From contig NC_066584.1 in assembly GCF_024323335.1 (NCBI RefSeq), forward strand, positions 422,697,319 to 422,761,318: a stretch of DNA of 64,000 nucleotides. The letters run 5' to 3'. How positions within the stretch are numbered: the stretch's first letter is position 1; each line of letters begins with the position of its first letter. The notes beneath the pieces were generated by a model, which made no database searches, was not told the DNA's origin, and worked only from the letters and a program-made list of their open reading frames with translations. The position numbers and the translations under genes were made by a program. Shown in pieces: positions 46,999-60,818 of the stretch. This stretch comes from Lathyrus oleraceus. Lineage: Eukaryota; Streptophyta; Magnoliopsida; Fabales; Fabaceae.

Positions 46999-49900
46999 TG
47001 TAGCGGTAAATTCATGATCATCAAGCTATGGATAAGCAAGACATCAAATAACAAGAGTCGCCACCGCGCTTTTATTATTTCCAAGGGAAAAGGGAAAAGT
47101 ACGAACAAAACCCAAAAGTAAGAAGTTTTCAAATCAAAGCTAATAAAATGTTAGAGATAACAGGTAAGGGGGTTGGTCACACAGAGGGAAGGTGTTAGCA
47201 CCCAAAGTGTCCTTGGTACTCCTAGGGAGCCTTTTTTTTGTGTGCATATGTGTTTTGTACAAAATGATGTTTACAAACAAATAGAGTGAGGGGATGAGAA
47301 AAGAATTCATTAATTATATTTTTGTGTTTGACAAGACCTTCAGACTTGTGCCTATGTACCAACATAAAAATGAGGGATCAAAACCTCGTAGTTCGTGATA
47401 CAAATTTCAAAGTGGATGCATTGCTTTTAAAAAAAATTAAGTTTGAAAGGCACAAAGGCCTAAAAATGGTTTGAATGAGTTAGTTCTTTTTTGGCTTTTG
47501 AAAATTTAGGTCATGTATAGTTAAGTCTAATTACGAGTTTGATTAAGAATAGAAGTTTGAAAATGCAATGGCATAAGGCCAAAGTTTCTAGTTTGCAAAG
47601 TGGTCACAATATAGAAAAATAAAAAGTTTAAACAAAGAAGTTTTTAAAAGGAGGGAGATATTTTGAAATTAAAGAGATGGGGAGGAGATGAAGAGACTAA
47701 TCCTATGCACAAAATTAAAAGTTAAGAGTTGAAAAGATCTGACCGATGGGTATTAGAATCAAGCAACAAACAATGCATACAATATTAACTTGAAGAGCAA
47801 GGCATCAAATAAAGATAGCCACATCCAAGCTTTATCTATTCCACGATCTTCTTCAAATTTTCCCATGTAGCAGATGAATTCCACAATGCCATAAGTCACA
47901 GGCTCAAAATAACAGCTTCACAATGATCATGTTGCAGATGAACTTAAAGGGATCTTGAATGATGTATCAGATGAAGTTTCAAATTACAATCACTTGGTTA
48001 CACAAAAGTTGCCATTGGCCAAGTCCTTTAGTATAGGGAGGTTTCCTAGATTCTAAGTCCAATTTGTCCAAGATCAAGTCAACAGTCCACACAAAAGTTT
48101 TTTAGGGTTTTTGTTCTTATTATGTACATTAATGGTCCAAGACCACACAAACAAACAAAATATACACAAGCAAGATATATCACACAATATGGTCCAAATG
48201 GAAAGTGAAAATTGCATTAACATAAACAATTAGAATGGTATGAATAATGGCAAATGAATAGACCTTAAAAATTAAAGTGCGTTAAAAATAAAGGACTTGA
48301 TATTAAATATTAGTTGTTAATGAGTTAGAAGCTAATATTGTTTTGCTTTTGCTTTTCATTTTAAGTCATTATTTGGAGAATACATCTTTTCATTTTAACC
48401 CACTTATCACAAGCATGGATCCTTGAACCAAGACATCTTCCATAGGAAGGAAAAAATACCAAGTTTCCACACAATACCATGAAAGAGGGGAGACTTACAA
48501 TATCACTAACTAGAATGCAATGCCTTTTTGTGTCACAAATTTAGCGCTATGTTAAGCAATCGTAATTGGACTTATGTAGAAGCCACAACTATTTGAGGTC
48601 GGGCAATAGAATTTTGATGTTAATGCATGTTAGAGACATAGTATAATGGACTATGCTCATGAAACATACCACACACAAAAATAATATGCAAAAGAGGTGG
48701 CCTAATCTCATCCATACTTATGTTGATTTTTCAATCAACTAGCCTTAGGACTTTGAGATATCATAGGCCAAATGAAATGAATGCATAAAGAATGGGAATG
48801 AGATAAAGAGGGAGGGGAATGGATCAAAACTCAAATTGGTCAAAGGAGGACTTTTACCAAATTAATATCACCCATTCATTTTGGGAGATGGAATGTACAT
48901 TCCATTAATCCCCTAAATCCAATGATATTAACTTGACAAATTCAAATCAACCTTGACCAAGCCCCAACAACAAGAGTCAAACTTATACAAGTCATCACAA
49001 TAGGTCAACACAATTAATTGGCATTTATTCAAATTAAAAATACTAAAATAATACATTTAAATTAAATATGGTTTGTCAAATTCCTAAAACCTCATCAAAA
49101 CACCAAAGAAATGGTCATGAGATTTATCATAGGTCAAAGGACCTTGGAGAAAAAAATTCAGAATTTTTAAAGACTTAAAATTATTTGTAAAAAATTAAAA
49201 ACAATCAAAAAATCAATTAAATCATGAAAAATATTAATAATGATCCAAAAAATAATTTTAATTCAAAATATGAAATAGGAAATTATTTGAAATATTTTTG
49301 TGAAACTCTCATATTTTTTGAATAAATATTAAAATTAATATGAATTAATGAAAATAAGATAATTAAAATAAAAATCATAAAATAGCAAAAAACGTGAACC
49401 ACTTGATCTCCCTCATTAATTGAGGTGGCAGATCAAGTGGATCAACGTGCGCGTTCCATGGTGCACTGCAGTCAATGCGACATAAGCTTGGTATTTAAAA
49501 GCAACGCACAAGATTAAAACATTTCAAACTCATCTGATGGCTCTGAACACTTCCAACTCATCGCCGGAGCCAAAGGTCGGTCATCTTCTCCGATGATCCT
49601 GGCCGGACTGGTTCAGTCATCACCACATCATAAATGAAAAAAGAGTACATGATCTGAAAGATAAAATGGTGTAGATCACGAATATCACCTCAATTTTAAC
49701 TAACTCCACATATATAGAAAGATATGAGGAGTTGAATTTTGAGGTATATCAACTGAGTTGCTTCGATTTGACCTCTAAGCAACTCAATTTTCTTGCCTAC
49801 ATTGGTAGGACTTCAGACAACCAAAGATCCAAGAGAATTGATGAGAATTGAGTGAGAATCGAAGAGATGAAGTTTTCTGAAATTTACCTTAAATGTTGTG

Positions 49901-51604
49901 CAGAACTTGATGTTGCTTGCTTCAAACACGATCTGATCACACTTGAGAAGCTTGTAGGAAGTGATTAGCAAGGGTGCAAGGCTTTGGATCCTGGAGTTTT
50001 TGAATCTCCAACAGTTGAGATTCAAACTCAATTTTCAAATTGAAAATTCTTAGATTTTCCTTTAGAATGAGAGGGTTTGAATTGGGGGGCAAAGCTGGTG
50101 CGCAAGGTGTGTTTAAATTGAGCACAGAGGTTATGTATTTATAGCATGAGGGAGTGATATTTGCACACTTGAAATTTTGTCCAAATTTAGCAATGTGAAT
50201 GGCACGAGTGCATGGGCATGTACAGGCCCATGAGGAAATGCATTAAGGTCCAAAATCAATTATGTTAAAGTCTGAATGAAGCTTGATTGGAAAGGCAATG
50301 TGAAATAAAGTTTGTACATTTGATTTCCCCCAATGATGCAGCTATGTTAATGTCATACGCAGCCCTAGCAAACCTCATCCAAAATTCATGAACTTGGGTT
50401 CTTTGGAAAGCTTGGATCAAGGGGAACAAGTTTGATTTTTAACACTTTTTCATTTGGAGCCTGGATCATGGTGAATTTTGAGGTGGAAGTTTGGAAATTT
50501 CAACATGTTGAAATTTTTTCTAAGTGTAAAGTCATATATCTCAATATTCCACATTTGAATTTTTTCTAACTTTTTATGTGAGCTTCAAATGAGAAACTTG
50601 TATTCATCAAAGTTGTATCTCTTTCAGAGACCTTAAAAATGGTCACCAATTTAATGTCATTTGGATTTAGAATGATAGAGTTATGCATTTTTGATGTTGA
50701 GGAAAATCACTTGTTCAATGGTATAGGTCAAAAATGGCCTATAATGTATCCTTATATCACATGCTCATAAAAGTTGAATTTGCTTCCACTCCAAACATAA
50801 AGGTTGAAGTAGACATCTTAAATTTTATTGTACAACTTGGAAATATTTCATATCATAAAAATGGAGCAAGTTATGGCCTTCGGAAGTTGACTTTCAAATT
50901 AGGGTTTAGACAAAATGAGCTATAATGTTTCAACATAGAAAAGGATTTTCCAAGCAAAACTAGCTCTAGGTCTCAACATGAAAGGTGTTTCGAATGTCAT
51001 CTAGAGTAACTTTCATCTTGGAATAATTTTAATATGGTGAAAATTGTAGGAGATAGGGTCTAGGGAGACCCAGTTTTGATCAGATGACTTCATCTGGCCA
51101 ACCACCATCAACCAATTTGCTAACTTTCAATTCTCTTGACTTTCTTGGCTCATGGTAGATCATATATGCATAATATGATGAATTTTGAAGTGTCCCTTTA
51201 AAAATTTGATCAATTGGTGAGATAGCTTGTTGGAGAAGTTACTTGATCAATATGACATGTAGATATCAATGGAACTCATATATGATTCTCATAACCATTC
51301 TTGGATCAATTCATGGTTGTGCTCTTTGTCATGAGGGTCTCAAACCCTAGATATGAACTTGATAGATCAATGGTGATCATGTCCTACCTACAAAAGAGTT
51401 AGGCAAATACAAAGACATATTTTTCGTATTTTGGTTAGTAAAATGATAAAATACAAGTATGATACAATCACATGGTGCTTCGTGATCTCTCCCAAAACAA
51501 ACCCAATGAAAGAGGGGTAAGGAGGATGCCAATATATGATCCCAATGCTAATGCATATGATGAAATTGCATGAGGGATCTTAGGGTCAAAATTGGGGTCT
51601 TACA
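46999..51604 (-). repeat. Solo LTR of the TGTAAGACCCC family (4,606 bp)
   Basis: The plus strand runs from TGTAGCGGTAAATTC to GGGGTCTTACA, so the sense strand is minus. It is flanked by ACAAG (46994-46998) and ATAAG (51605-51609), a target duplication with one C/T difference. No internal region lies beside it, which fits LTR-LTR recombination. Near its sense 3' end it has GGTGGCGACTC, as Ogre-type LTRs do. It is AT-rich, with no convincing ORF. Confidence 0.85.
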
Positions 51605-51609
51605 ATAAG

Positions 51610-54535
51610 CAGTCACCATAAATTAGCGGCCAATAACTCATCAAACTAACCAAATCATGCCATGAAACTAACCAGCTATAAAACAAGCAACAATACTAGT
51701 CTACATCATCCATTCAACAATTCCAGGACATCTCAATTATACTGTATGCAACATCTCGCAATAACATTAAGCCAATACAAGCAGACCAGAGCAGCATAAC
51801 ATTCCATAGTTTGCCACAATTGCCACCTATAGAAAAATAAGCATAGGCACACCAGTACACAATATCATTGCAAAACATAAACCATTCCAACTCATGGCAT
51901 CCATTCATATTTATGCCTGAAATCTTGTAGAGTCTATCACAAAATGTTTCCATGATCAAATAGAAGGTTTACAGCAAATAGTGGATCTCAACAGAAGGAA
52001 CTCTGGACCACCCTGCGATGAACCGGTTCTACAAGCGGAAAAAACCTCCAAACCAAATTCCTACAACCGAATAATCAAACACCAACAGCTTTGATTAGCC
52101 TTCAACCGAAGTTTCTCACCCTAAAAACTAACGTCAACAAAAAGCTCATCAGAATTTCATATACATACTTAACTTAACCAAATAACTCACTAAATAATCT
52201 CAACCAAATTTCCAACTGATATTAGCCACTTCTCAACTTCTAACTGAATGGACAACCAATTTCATAACAGCTGACTGATTTTGCAATCCATAGTTAACAA
52301 AGTGCAGAAAAGTAATACAAGCATATCATAATATAGAATTAAAAACATTCACTGAAACCATATAACTAACTTCAGATGAGAACCGACTTAGTAACTAACC
52401 TGCCAACTGTGATAACCGCCAACTGCTAACAACCAATTACAACTGAATCACAACCTTAAAAACTCTAATTGGTAACCAGTTCGAATCGACGGTGAAAACC
52501 AACTGCACCTTGCCACCAACCTTCAATCTCTCTAACCAACCTCCCCCAACAACCAACCGAATTCCAAACTACCACAACAAACTCTAACAGAATTCATAAC
52601 CTCTCCAATTCTCTCTAGCTCCATCACATCACAATAGAATGAAACCAGCATAAACACCTCTCTCACACCTTCAAACAAAATTCAGAACTCCCTCAACCAA
52701 TACCTAACAGAACCCACCTTCAGAATTGAACCCATTATATTCACGCATAATCGAACTTCTCCTCACTTCCATGAATTACTCCAACCAATCATCAACCAAA
52801 CCCATAACAGAATTTGAGAAACTTCCAACAAACTCAATTGAATAAACCTAACAGTATCATCACCTATAACCAGAAAGAATCCCAATTTCAAAGGCTTCCC
52901 CGAAATTTCTTCTCCAAAAAATCTCGACTTCTCTCCCATTCTCATTTCCAAAAATCCTGATCTCAGAACCCTAATTCAATTTCACAGTTCGCAAGAATCA
53001 CCTTTTTCAACCTCACGAATCAGCATTTAATTGCATCAACAACAGCTCGTGTCCAATCTCACAAATCCAAAGGGTCAGAATAAGAAGCAGAAGAAGAAAA
53101 GAGGAAGGAATCACGAGCAGAATCGAAAGAAGAAGGCCGCAGAGTGATTACTCGGAGCTTGTTTCAAATCCGATACGTTTTTCGTCCTTTAATAGCTTCT
53201 ATTCCAAGTGAAAGAACATTGATTACGCCCTCCGATTTGGCGTCGATTTTCATCCGATAACAAGTTTGAGTATAAAACTGTTTTCGCTTTTGATTCTTTC
53301 GCTTGATGGGGAAACACGTTCTTGACGAACGTAGTAGCAATTCACGCGGTTGAATTGGTTTTGCGTATCAATGGTTGAGGTTCATGCGAGATCGGAATGA
53401 ATATGTTGGGGAAGCTTCTTCAGCATGTTTTCCTTTGGATTTGGATTCTTGTTCGAATGACGAGTCTGAATTGAACATTAGGAAATTGGGCTTTCGGCCC
53501 AAGCAGGCTTTCGGTCACACACCCTCCATTCATTATTCAAACACCAGGCCCATGATTTGTTTCTTAATCCCACTAATCCCATGCTTAATATTTGGTTAAT
53601 TTAGTTTAATTCTAAATTTTTTACTAATCTTGATATTGGCTTATAGATTTTACTAGAATTAGGTTAGGTCATAGTTTTTCTGATATTAGGAATTAACTCT
53701 TATTGTTGATTGATTCGTTTAATTAGGATTAGATAATTAAATTTAAAATTAGGTTTAATCAATTTTTAGGTTAGATTAGTTTTTCTTAACTTTCTAGAAT
53801 TAATTCATGATTGATTAACCATGTTTTTATTAGTATTTTAGTCCTTAGGATTTGCTAATCCACTTTATTGATTTTAGTCATGTATTAGTTAATATGGTTA
53901 GTGTTGATTTTATCATGTATTCCCCATTAGATTAATTTTTCATTCAATTTGACTTTTGTATAATGATTTACATGTTCATATTCATTAAAATTCAAGTTGT
54001 AATTTGGATTGTGAATTTCCCATTTTAATTTTGATTATAATTAATGTTTAGGTAGATTTTGATCTTTAGAATTAATATTCATTTTAATTGACTTTTAATT
54101 GATTCATTTGGTTTGTGATCATATTGTAAATTGAAAATCCCATTTCAATTTAGGTGATAAATGTCTTGTGTGCTTAATTCCATTTGCCATGATCACACGA
54201 TAGATCTTTGATTATTTTTCATTAATTAATCAATTATGATTTGAAGTGATTTAAACCATTGAATATGTTATGTATTCTTGCGTCATTCTCATTCATTTGA
54301 CTTGATCTCATGCTAACCCGTTTGTTTCTTTATGTTTCCACATGTGACTTGGAGATTCGAGTAGACTTCTAGCTAGCTTTGCTTATAACCTATCCAATAG
54401 CCTTGTATTGTTTGTAGTACCATGTCACTTGTATGCCTTAGGCATGGTACATAGTTTGTAATCTTGTCTAATTTTATTTCCACTTCCATTTATGTTGTAA
54501 TTGTTTACATCCCCGTATTGTGGGTTAAGTGTTCT
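51610..54535 (+). repeat. Probable E0 LTR, third segment; no gene seen
   Basis: The first 1.5 kb is rich in CAACC and AACCAA words. The segment 53580-54300 is very AT-rich with repeated TTAATTT and TAGATT words, similar in texture to the matching parts of the young Ogre LTR (22400-24700). Six-frame reading gives only short ORFs without domains. Continuity with 18620-19724 is inferred from the nesting. Confidence 0.45.
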
Positions 54536-57500
54536 AGTAGCGGTAAATTCATGACCATCGAGCTATTGCTTAACTTGACGTCAATAAAACCAGAGTCGCC
54601 ACCGCACTTTTTATTATTTCCAAAGGAAAAGGGAAAAGTACGAACAAAACCCAAAGATAAGAAGTTTTCAAATCAAAACTAATAAAATGTCAGAGATTAC
54701 AGGTAAGGGGGGTGGTTACACAGAGGGAATGTGTTAGCATCCAAAGTGTCCTAGGTACTCCTAGGGAGCTCTTTTTTGTATGTAAGTATTTTGGTCAAAA
54801 TGATGTTTGGTAAAAATATAGAGTGGGGGGATAAGAAAAGAATTCATTAATTATATTTTTGTGTTTGACAAGATCTTCGGTCTTATGCCTGCGTACCAAT
54901 ATAAAAATGAGGGATCAAAACGTCGTAGTTCGTGGTATAAATTTCAAAGAAGTTGGTGAATTGATTTTAATCAAAAGTTTAAAAGAAAAGGCACAAAAGT
55001 CCAAATATTTGAATGGGTTTGTTAGTTCTTTTTTATTTTTGAAATTAAAGTCAATATGATTAAGTTTGTTCACCAGTTTGATTTAAGAAAAAGTTTTAAA
55101 AAATCAATGGCATAAGGCCAAAGTTTCTAGTTATTAAAACATGTATAACTTTGAAATCACAAGCAAAGAAGGTTTTTGAAAAGAGGGAGGGATTTAAAAA
55201 TTAAATAAGTGGGAGGAGATGAAGGGACTATCCTAAACAAAAATTAAAAGTTAAGAGTTGAAAAGATCTGACCAATGGGACGCAATCCACAAGACAAGAA
55301 TTTCATATAGAAACCCATTTTCCTTTGGACTTTAACAAGCATAAGCAATATCCAAGCAAACCATATGAAGACCAAGGAATCAAATAAAGATAGCCACAAT
55401 ATCCAAGCAAGCACTCCAATAGCTAGCAATCTTCAGTATCTTTCAATGTATTAGATGAAAACAATTCTTGTGGTAAACTCAGAAACAATCATCAGATATC
55501 AATCATAAAGTCAAAATAACCACTTGAACATAGAGATAACATAATGGATGAACCAGAAGCACTCGGGGCTTTCATCAGATGAAAGGCACCGTCAGGGATA
55601 ACTCAGTCTCAGATAGTGGCATTAGCTAAGTCCTCAAAGCATAAGGAAGTTGCCTATTATAAGTCCCAGAGTTCAGATCAAATCCAACAGTCCGCCAAGA
55701 TGTTTTTTTAGGTTTTTTAGTTGTTATTACGTATTTTTAAGGTCCTAAGACCACAAACGAAAACAAAATCACAAGTACACAATATACAAACACAAGATAT
55801 GGCTCAAGTGAGCAAAGTGAAAAGGTCTGAAACATAAACAAGTTGCATGAAATGTAAATGGAAATGAATGATAAAAGTACTGAAATTTAAATAGCATTAA
55901 GTAAATGACTTGAAAGTAAAGTAATGTTAATAAAAGGTTAGTCAATTCCATTATTTAAGTCATTCCTTGGAGAACACTCAACCATTCATTCACAAGTATG
56001 AATACATGAACCAAGACATCATCCATGAGAATGACTCCAACTTTGATAAATCAACAAGTATGCCACTGGCTCTCATGAAAGGAAAAATGTCAGGTTTTCA
56101 CACAATGCCATGAAGAATGGAAGACTTACAATCTCACTTACAAGAATGTTATGCCTTTTTGGACAAATTTAGCTCTATGTTAAGCAATCGTAATTGGTCT
56201 TATATAGAAATCACAACTATCTGAGGCCGGGCAATAAAAATATAGGTGTTAATGCATGTTAGAGATTTGGTACAAAGAACCAAACTCCTAAAACATACCA
56301 CACACTAAAAAACAGAGGGACCTATCTCAGTCAGGCTCATATTAATTCATCTAACACAAGGTCATTGATGAATCAACTAGCATTAGACATGAAGAGAATT
56401 CATTGGTCAATGATGGATTAGGGAAGAATAGTGATTAAGATGAAGAGGGAAGGGGAAATAGAAACCCAAATTCATCATATGAGGAATTTTATCTGATCAA
56501 TACTATTCATTCATTTTGGTGGGTGAAATGTATGTTTCATCAACCCTATAAATCCAATAGTATTGATCAAATAAAAGTTAAAATCAACCATGACCAATCC
56601 CAAATAGAAAGTTAAACATCACAAGGCCAATGAAATGGCTTAACAATATTTTTAATCAATTAAACAATTAAAAATCAAATTTAAAATGAATTAAAATGCA
56701 TTTTTAAATGGAAAAAAACCATAAATCCCTTCAAATCACGAAATAAATGGCCAAGGGATTTATCCTAGGTCAAAAAAGGTCCAAGGACCTTAGACAAAAA
56801 AAATTAGAATTTTCGGAAAGTCAGAAGTATTTTAAAATATTTAAAAAAAAGTAAAAAAATCATTTATTCATAGAAAAATGTCAAAATTAATCCAAAAAAT
56901 GATTTTAATTCAAAATATGGAAGAAGAAAATATTTAAAGACTTTTGGTAAAAGTCCCATATTTTTTGGATTAAAAATGAAATTTCTATTAATTAAATAAA
57001 ATAAAAGGATTAAAAGGAAAATCAGAAAATAAAAAGAAAATAGAAAAAACACGGGCCATCAGATCTCCTTCATTAATTGAGGTGGCAGATCTGATGGCCA
57101 CAAGCATGCGTTCCATTATGCACCATAATCAACGCGTGTACACGATTGGTAATCTGAAGCAAAAGCTGAGATTAAAACATTCAAATGAGATCAAATGGCT
57201 GGAAGGGCGCCAACGCACCACCAAAGCCCTAGCTCCGGTCTTCTTCTCCGGTGGACCTCACCGGACTGGTCCACCACCAACCTCCATAAAAATGGAAAAT
57301 GAATACACTAATTTAAAGGAAAAATGCTCAGGAGTCCAAATCGACCTTAATTTCTTCTAATGCCACGTATATTAAAAGATACATGGATTTGAAATTTGAG
57401 GTGTGTGATCTTAGTTACTTCGATTTGACCTCAAAGTAACTCAATCTTGTTTCCTATATTGGTAAGACTTCGGCCAACCAAAAACTAATGGAAATGATGG

Positions 57501-59310
57501 AGACTTGAGAGAGAATCTAAGAGAGAAAGTTTCACAAGAATCACGTTCTATTTGCAGTGGTGGAGCTTGATCTAGATCTCAATTGACTTGGGCTTACTTC
57601 TACTTGTTTGCAAAAGATGAAATGAGCTCAAATGGATTGAACTCTTGGAGTTTTAACTTCAAAACAGAAGTGAAATTGAAACTTGATTTTTAAATGAAAA
57701 CCTTCTAGATTATCCTTTAATGGAGGTGGGAAGGTTTAAGGAGCAAAGCTTGGGCAATGTGTCCCCAATTCTGAGCATAATGGCTAGTATTTATAGGCTC
57801 CAAGATTCATTTTTACACCATTCCAAAAAAATGTCAAAAATAGAAATGTTAGTGTGCATGCTTGCATGGGCATGTGATAGACCCATGAAATGATTGTAAA
57901 TGGTCAAAACTTGTGTGCATGTGATACTGAAAGCTTAACATGAGACCATACAATTGTATTTGAGAATTGGTAATGAGAATTATCCAAATGGGACCATGTA
58001 ATGTAACCATGCGCAAGTCCTTGAAAAATGCTCCAAAGGCCATGATCTTGGACTCTTTAGAAAGGTGGCATGAAGGGGAACAACTTTTTTGTTGAACACT
58101 TTTCCATTTGGAACTTGGATCATGATGAATTTTGAGGTGGAAGTTGGAGAATCAAACATAGTTGAAAAAATTCCAAGTAAAAAGTCAAATGATCACTTTT
58201 TCCACCTTGAATAACTTTTGTTATGAGCTTCAAATGAAAATTATTCCTTCATCAAATTTGTAGCTATTTCCTTCCTCTTTTACATTGTCATAAATTTGAA
58301 ACCATTTGAATCTTGCATGATGGAGTTATGGATTTGAGAAGTTGAGGAAAATTGCTTGTTCAATGGTGATGGCTCAAAATGACCTATAATGTTTCCTCTT
58401 GGCACATGACCTTTCAAGTAGAATTTGAAATTTCTCAAAGAATCAAAGTTGGATAAGACATCTTTAAATGTATCATGAAACTTGGATGGCCTTTATATCA
58501 CAAAAATTGAGCAAGTTATGGTTCTTGGAAGTTGACCTTCCATCTAGGGTACAAACAAAATGACCTATACTCTTTCACCATAAAAAATGATTTTCCAAGA
58601 AAAATTATCTCTTGATGCAAACATTAAAGTTTTTTAGAATGTCATAAAGAGTAACGTTTCTCTTGGAAGGATTTTGATATGACAAATATTGTAGGAGATA
58701 GGGTCTAGGGAACCCTAGATTTGACCAGTTGACTTTTCTGGTCAACCTCCTTGAACCAACTTGAAAACTTGGAGTTATTTTGATATTTGGGGCTCATGGA
58801 GAGTCATATATGCTTGATATGAAGTACAATGGATTATACATTGATATCTTTGACGAATTGTTGGTGAAACTTGTTAAGGAAGTCACACAAAATACCCAGA
58901 TGAATTAGGGCTTCCAAGGTAAACAAGCTTCAAAATCTTGGTGAATTCTTGATCAAAATGATAAATAAAGAACATGGGGATCCATATATCATACTTCAAA
59001 ACATTGTGAACCTTTACTTGATTGATCTCTTGCACTGAGGATCTCAAACCCTAGATGTGAGCTTGATAAGGCACAAATGGATGCACACACTACCTACAAA
59101 AGAAATGAAACTACACTAGATATATTTTTGGTATTTTGGTTAGTAAATAAATACAAAGCAAAGTATGATACAATAAAAAGTGTTTGGTGATCTCTCCTAA
59201 TACAAACCCAAATGAATGAGGGGTGAGGAGGATACCAAGGTGTGATCCCAAAGCCAATGCAAATGATGAGATAGCATGAGGGATCTTAGGGTCAAAATTT
59301 GGGTCTTACA
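54536..59310 (-). repeat. Second complete LTR of the TGTAAGACCCC family (4,775 bp)
   Basis: Its ends match 46999-51604 (AGTAGCGGTAAATTC, with the first T changed, to GGGTCTTACA). Flanks are GTTCT and GTCCC, which differ by two C/T transitions and could be an old target duplication. The right flank, reversed, is also purine-rich like a polypurine tract, so a 3' LTR of a truncated element is the alternative. It looks older than the 46999 copy. Confidence 0.8.
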
Positions 59311-59315
59311 GTCCC

Positions 59316-60698
59316 CCCCACCCCATGATCATGTAATAGCTTAGTTAATTCACCATGCATGCTAATTAAAAGATAAAAACAAAACTATAAATAAAGAATT
59401 TCAAAAGAAACAAAAGGTACTTGATTCAACGTCAAGTTGTTTTTCGAATAAAACTCACACCATTACAACGTGAATACTTGATCCAATGTCAAGTATTCCC
59501 CACCCATGCCATGATCCATTCTATCATCTCTTCTATGTTCTCTTCTCAACCTAATCCTATCTCTCTCCTCCATTCTTCACACACAATTTTTATAATAAAA
59601 TCAAACACTTGATCAAACGTCAAATTCCTTTTTCAAACTATTTTCATAAGAAACCGGAATGCAAAAATGGGGTGCTCGTGCTTGTACACAACATTCAAGT
59701 ACTTGGGTTGTCGATCGTACCTAGCTTGAGGACTCGACACTTGACTTTTCCCCTTAAAACATATAATGATTCAAACAAGTTAGATCTAGGTGCTATGAGG
59801 GAGAAAAGGGGTAGTTAGGACTCCATTTCCTCTCAACTTCTAAGTACTCTGATTGTTGACCGTCCTTAGTCAAGGGTCAGATACTTGTCTCCCTCTAAGT
59901 TCCAATTAGTAGACTTGCCAAACTCTTTTCATAATTCAAATATCTTTTTTGGATGAAAAAGAGTGGTTAGGATAACATTATCCTCTCAATTCCCTAGTTC
60001 TTGGATTGTTGACTGTATCTATCCAAGAGTCTGATGCTTATCTTCATACATAAAATCAACCCCAACAAATCAAATCATATTTTGCCTCAGTTCACTTCTC
60101 TTCAAAACCATTCAAAAAGGACGTGTTACTTCCATTCTACCGTGAACAATGCTTAAGCCTCCATAAGTGAGCAAGTAATGTTTAACTGCTAGAGTGTGAT
60201 ATAAACGTAGCCACTTTACCGTAAACAAGCAAATACTCTCTGCTTTCATGACAAAGTATACAAGCAAGTGAACAGTAGCATGCGAACGTCAACATTGTTC
60301 AGTAAAAACAACCAAACAAATTTTCAATTTGTGAGCCGAACTACGGAGCTCTGATTTCCTTATTGCACGTATGAGGATATGTAGGCACAAGGGCCCAAAT
60401 TCTTGGCGAGCACACTAAATTAAAACTTATTATTTCCCCCACCTTATTCTTCCATCTCATTCTCAATAGTAAGCAACTTACAGATAAACAACATCCATGC
60501 GTATTTGATATGAGCAAGTGGTTCCCATGGAGTACCATGGATGTAAGGGGTGTTAATACCTTCCCCTCGCATGACTGACTTCCGAATCCACTCTTGGTTA
60601 CAAGACCATTCTCTCATTTGGGGTTTTATTTCCAGTTTCCCTTTCCTTTGGAATAAATAAAATCCGGTGGTGACACTGTATTTTTCACGGCGCGACAA
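59316..60698 (+). repeat. 3' portion of an Ogre-type LTR (possibly the last E0 LTR segment)
   Basis: The end reads ATAAATAAAATCCGGTGGTGAC...GGCGCGACA and matches the Ogre LTR end at 26770-26834. The block with GAGCCGAACTACGGAGCTCTGATT near 60332 also matches 26380. Hairpins include TACTTGA/TCAAGT near 59419, AATACTTGA/TCAAGTATT near 59473, TTGAC/GTCAA near 59860 and CTTGGAT/ATCCAAG near 60000. It joins directly to a gag leader, but no PBS is present. Confidence 0.7.
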
Positions 60699-60818
60699 TG
60701 TTAAATCTTGGTCTTGCTTTGAGTGATTTTTCCAGGTGTCTTATTTCTTCCTTTTCTTGGCCTTCGTTTAGACAAGCTATCTCGTAAGTACAATACTTGT
60801 GTTAATCAACAAAAGAAG

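Noticed and set aside
59311..59335. Polypurine tract for a minus-strand element next to the LTR at 54536-59310
   Set aside because: Possible by composition, but the following sequence reads as a plus-strand Ogre LTR end, and the flanks fit an old target duplication with two transitions. I keep it only as an alternative.
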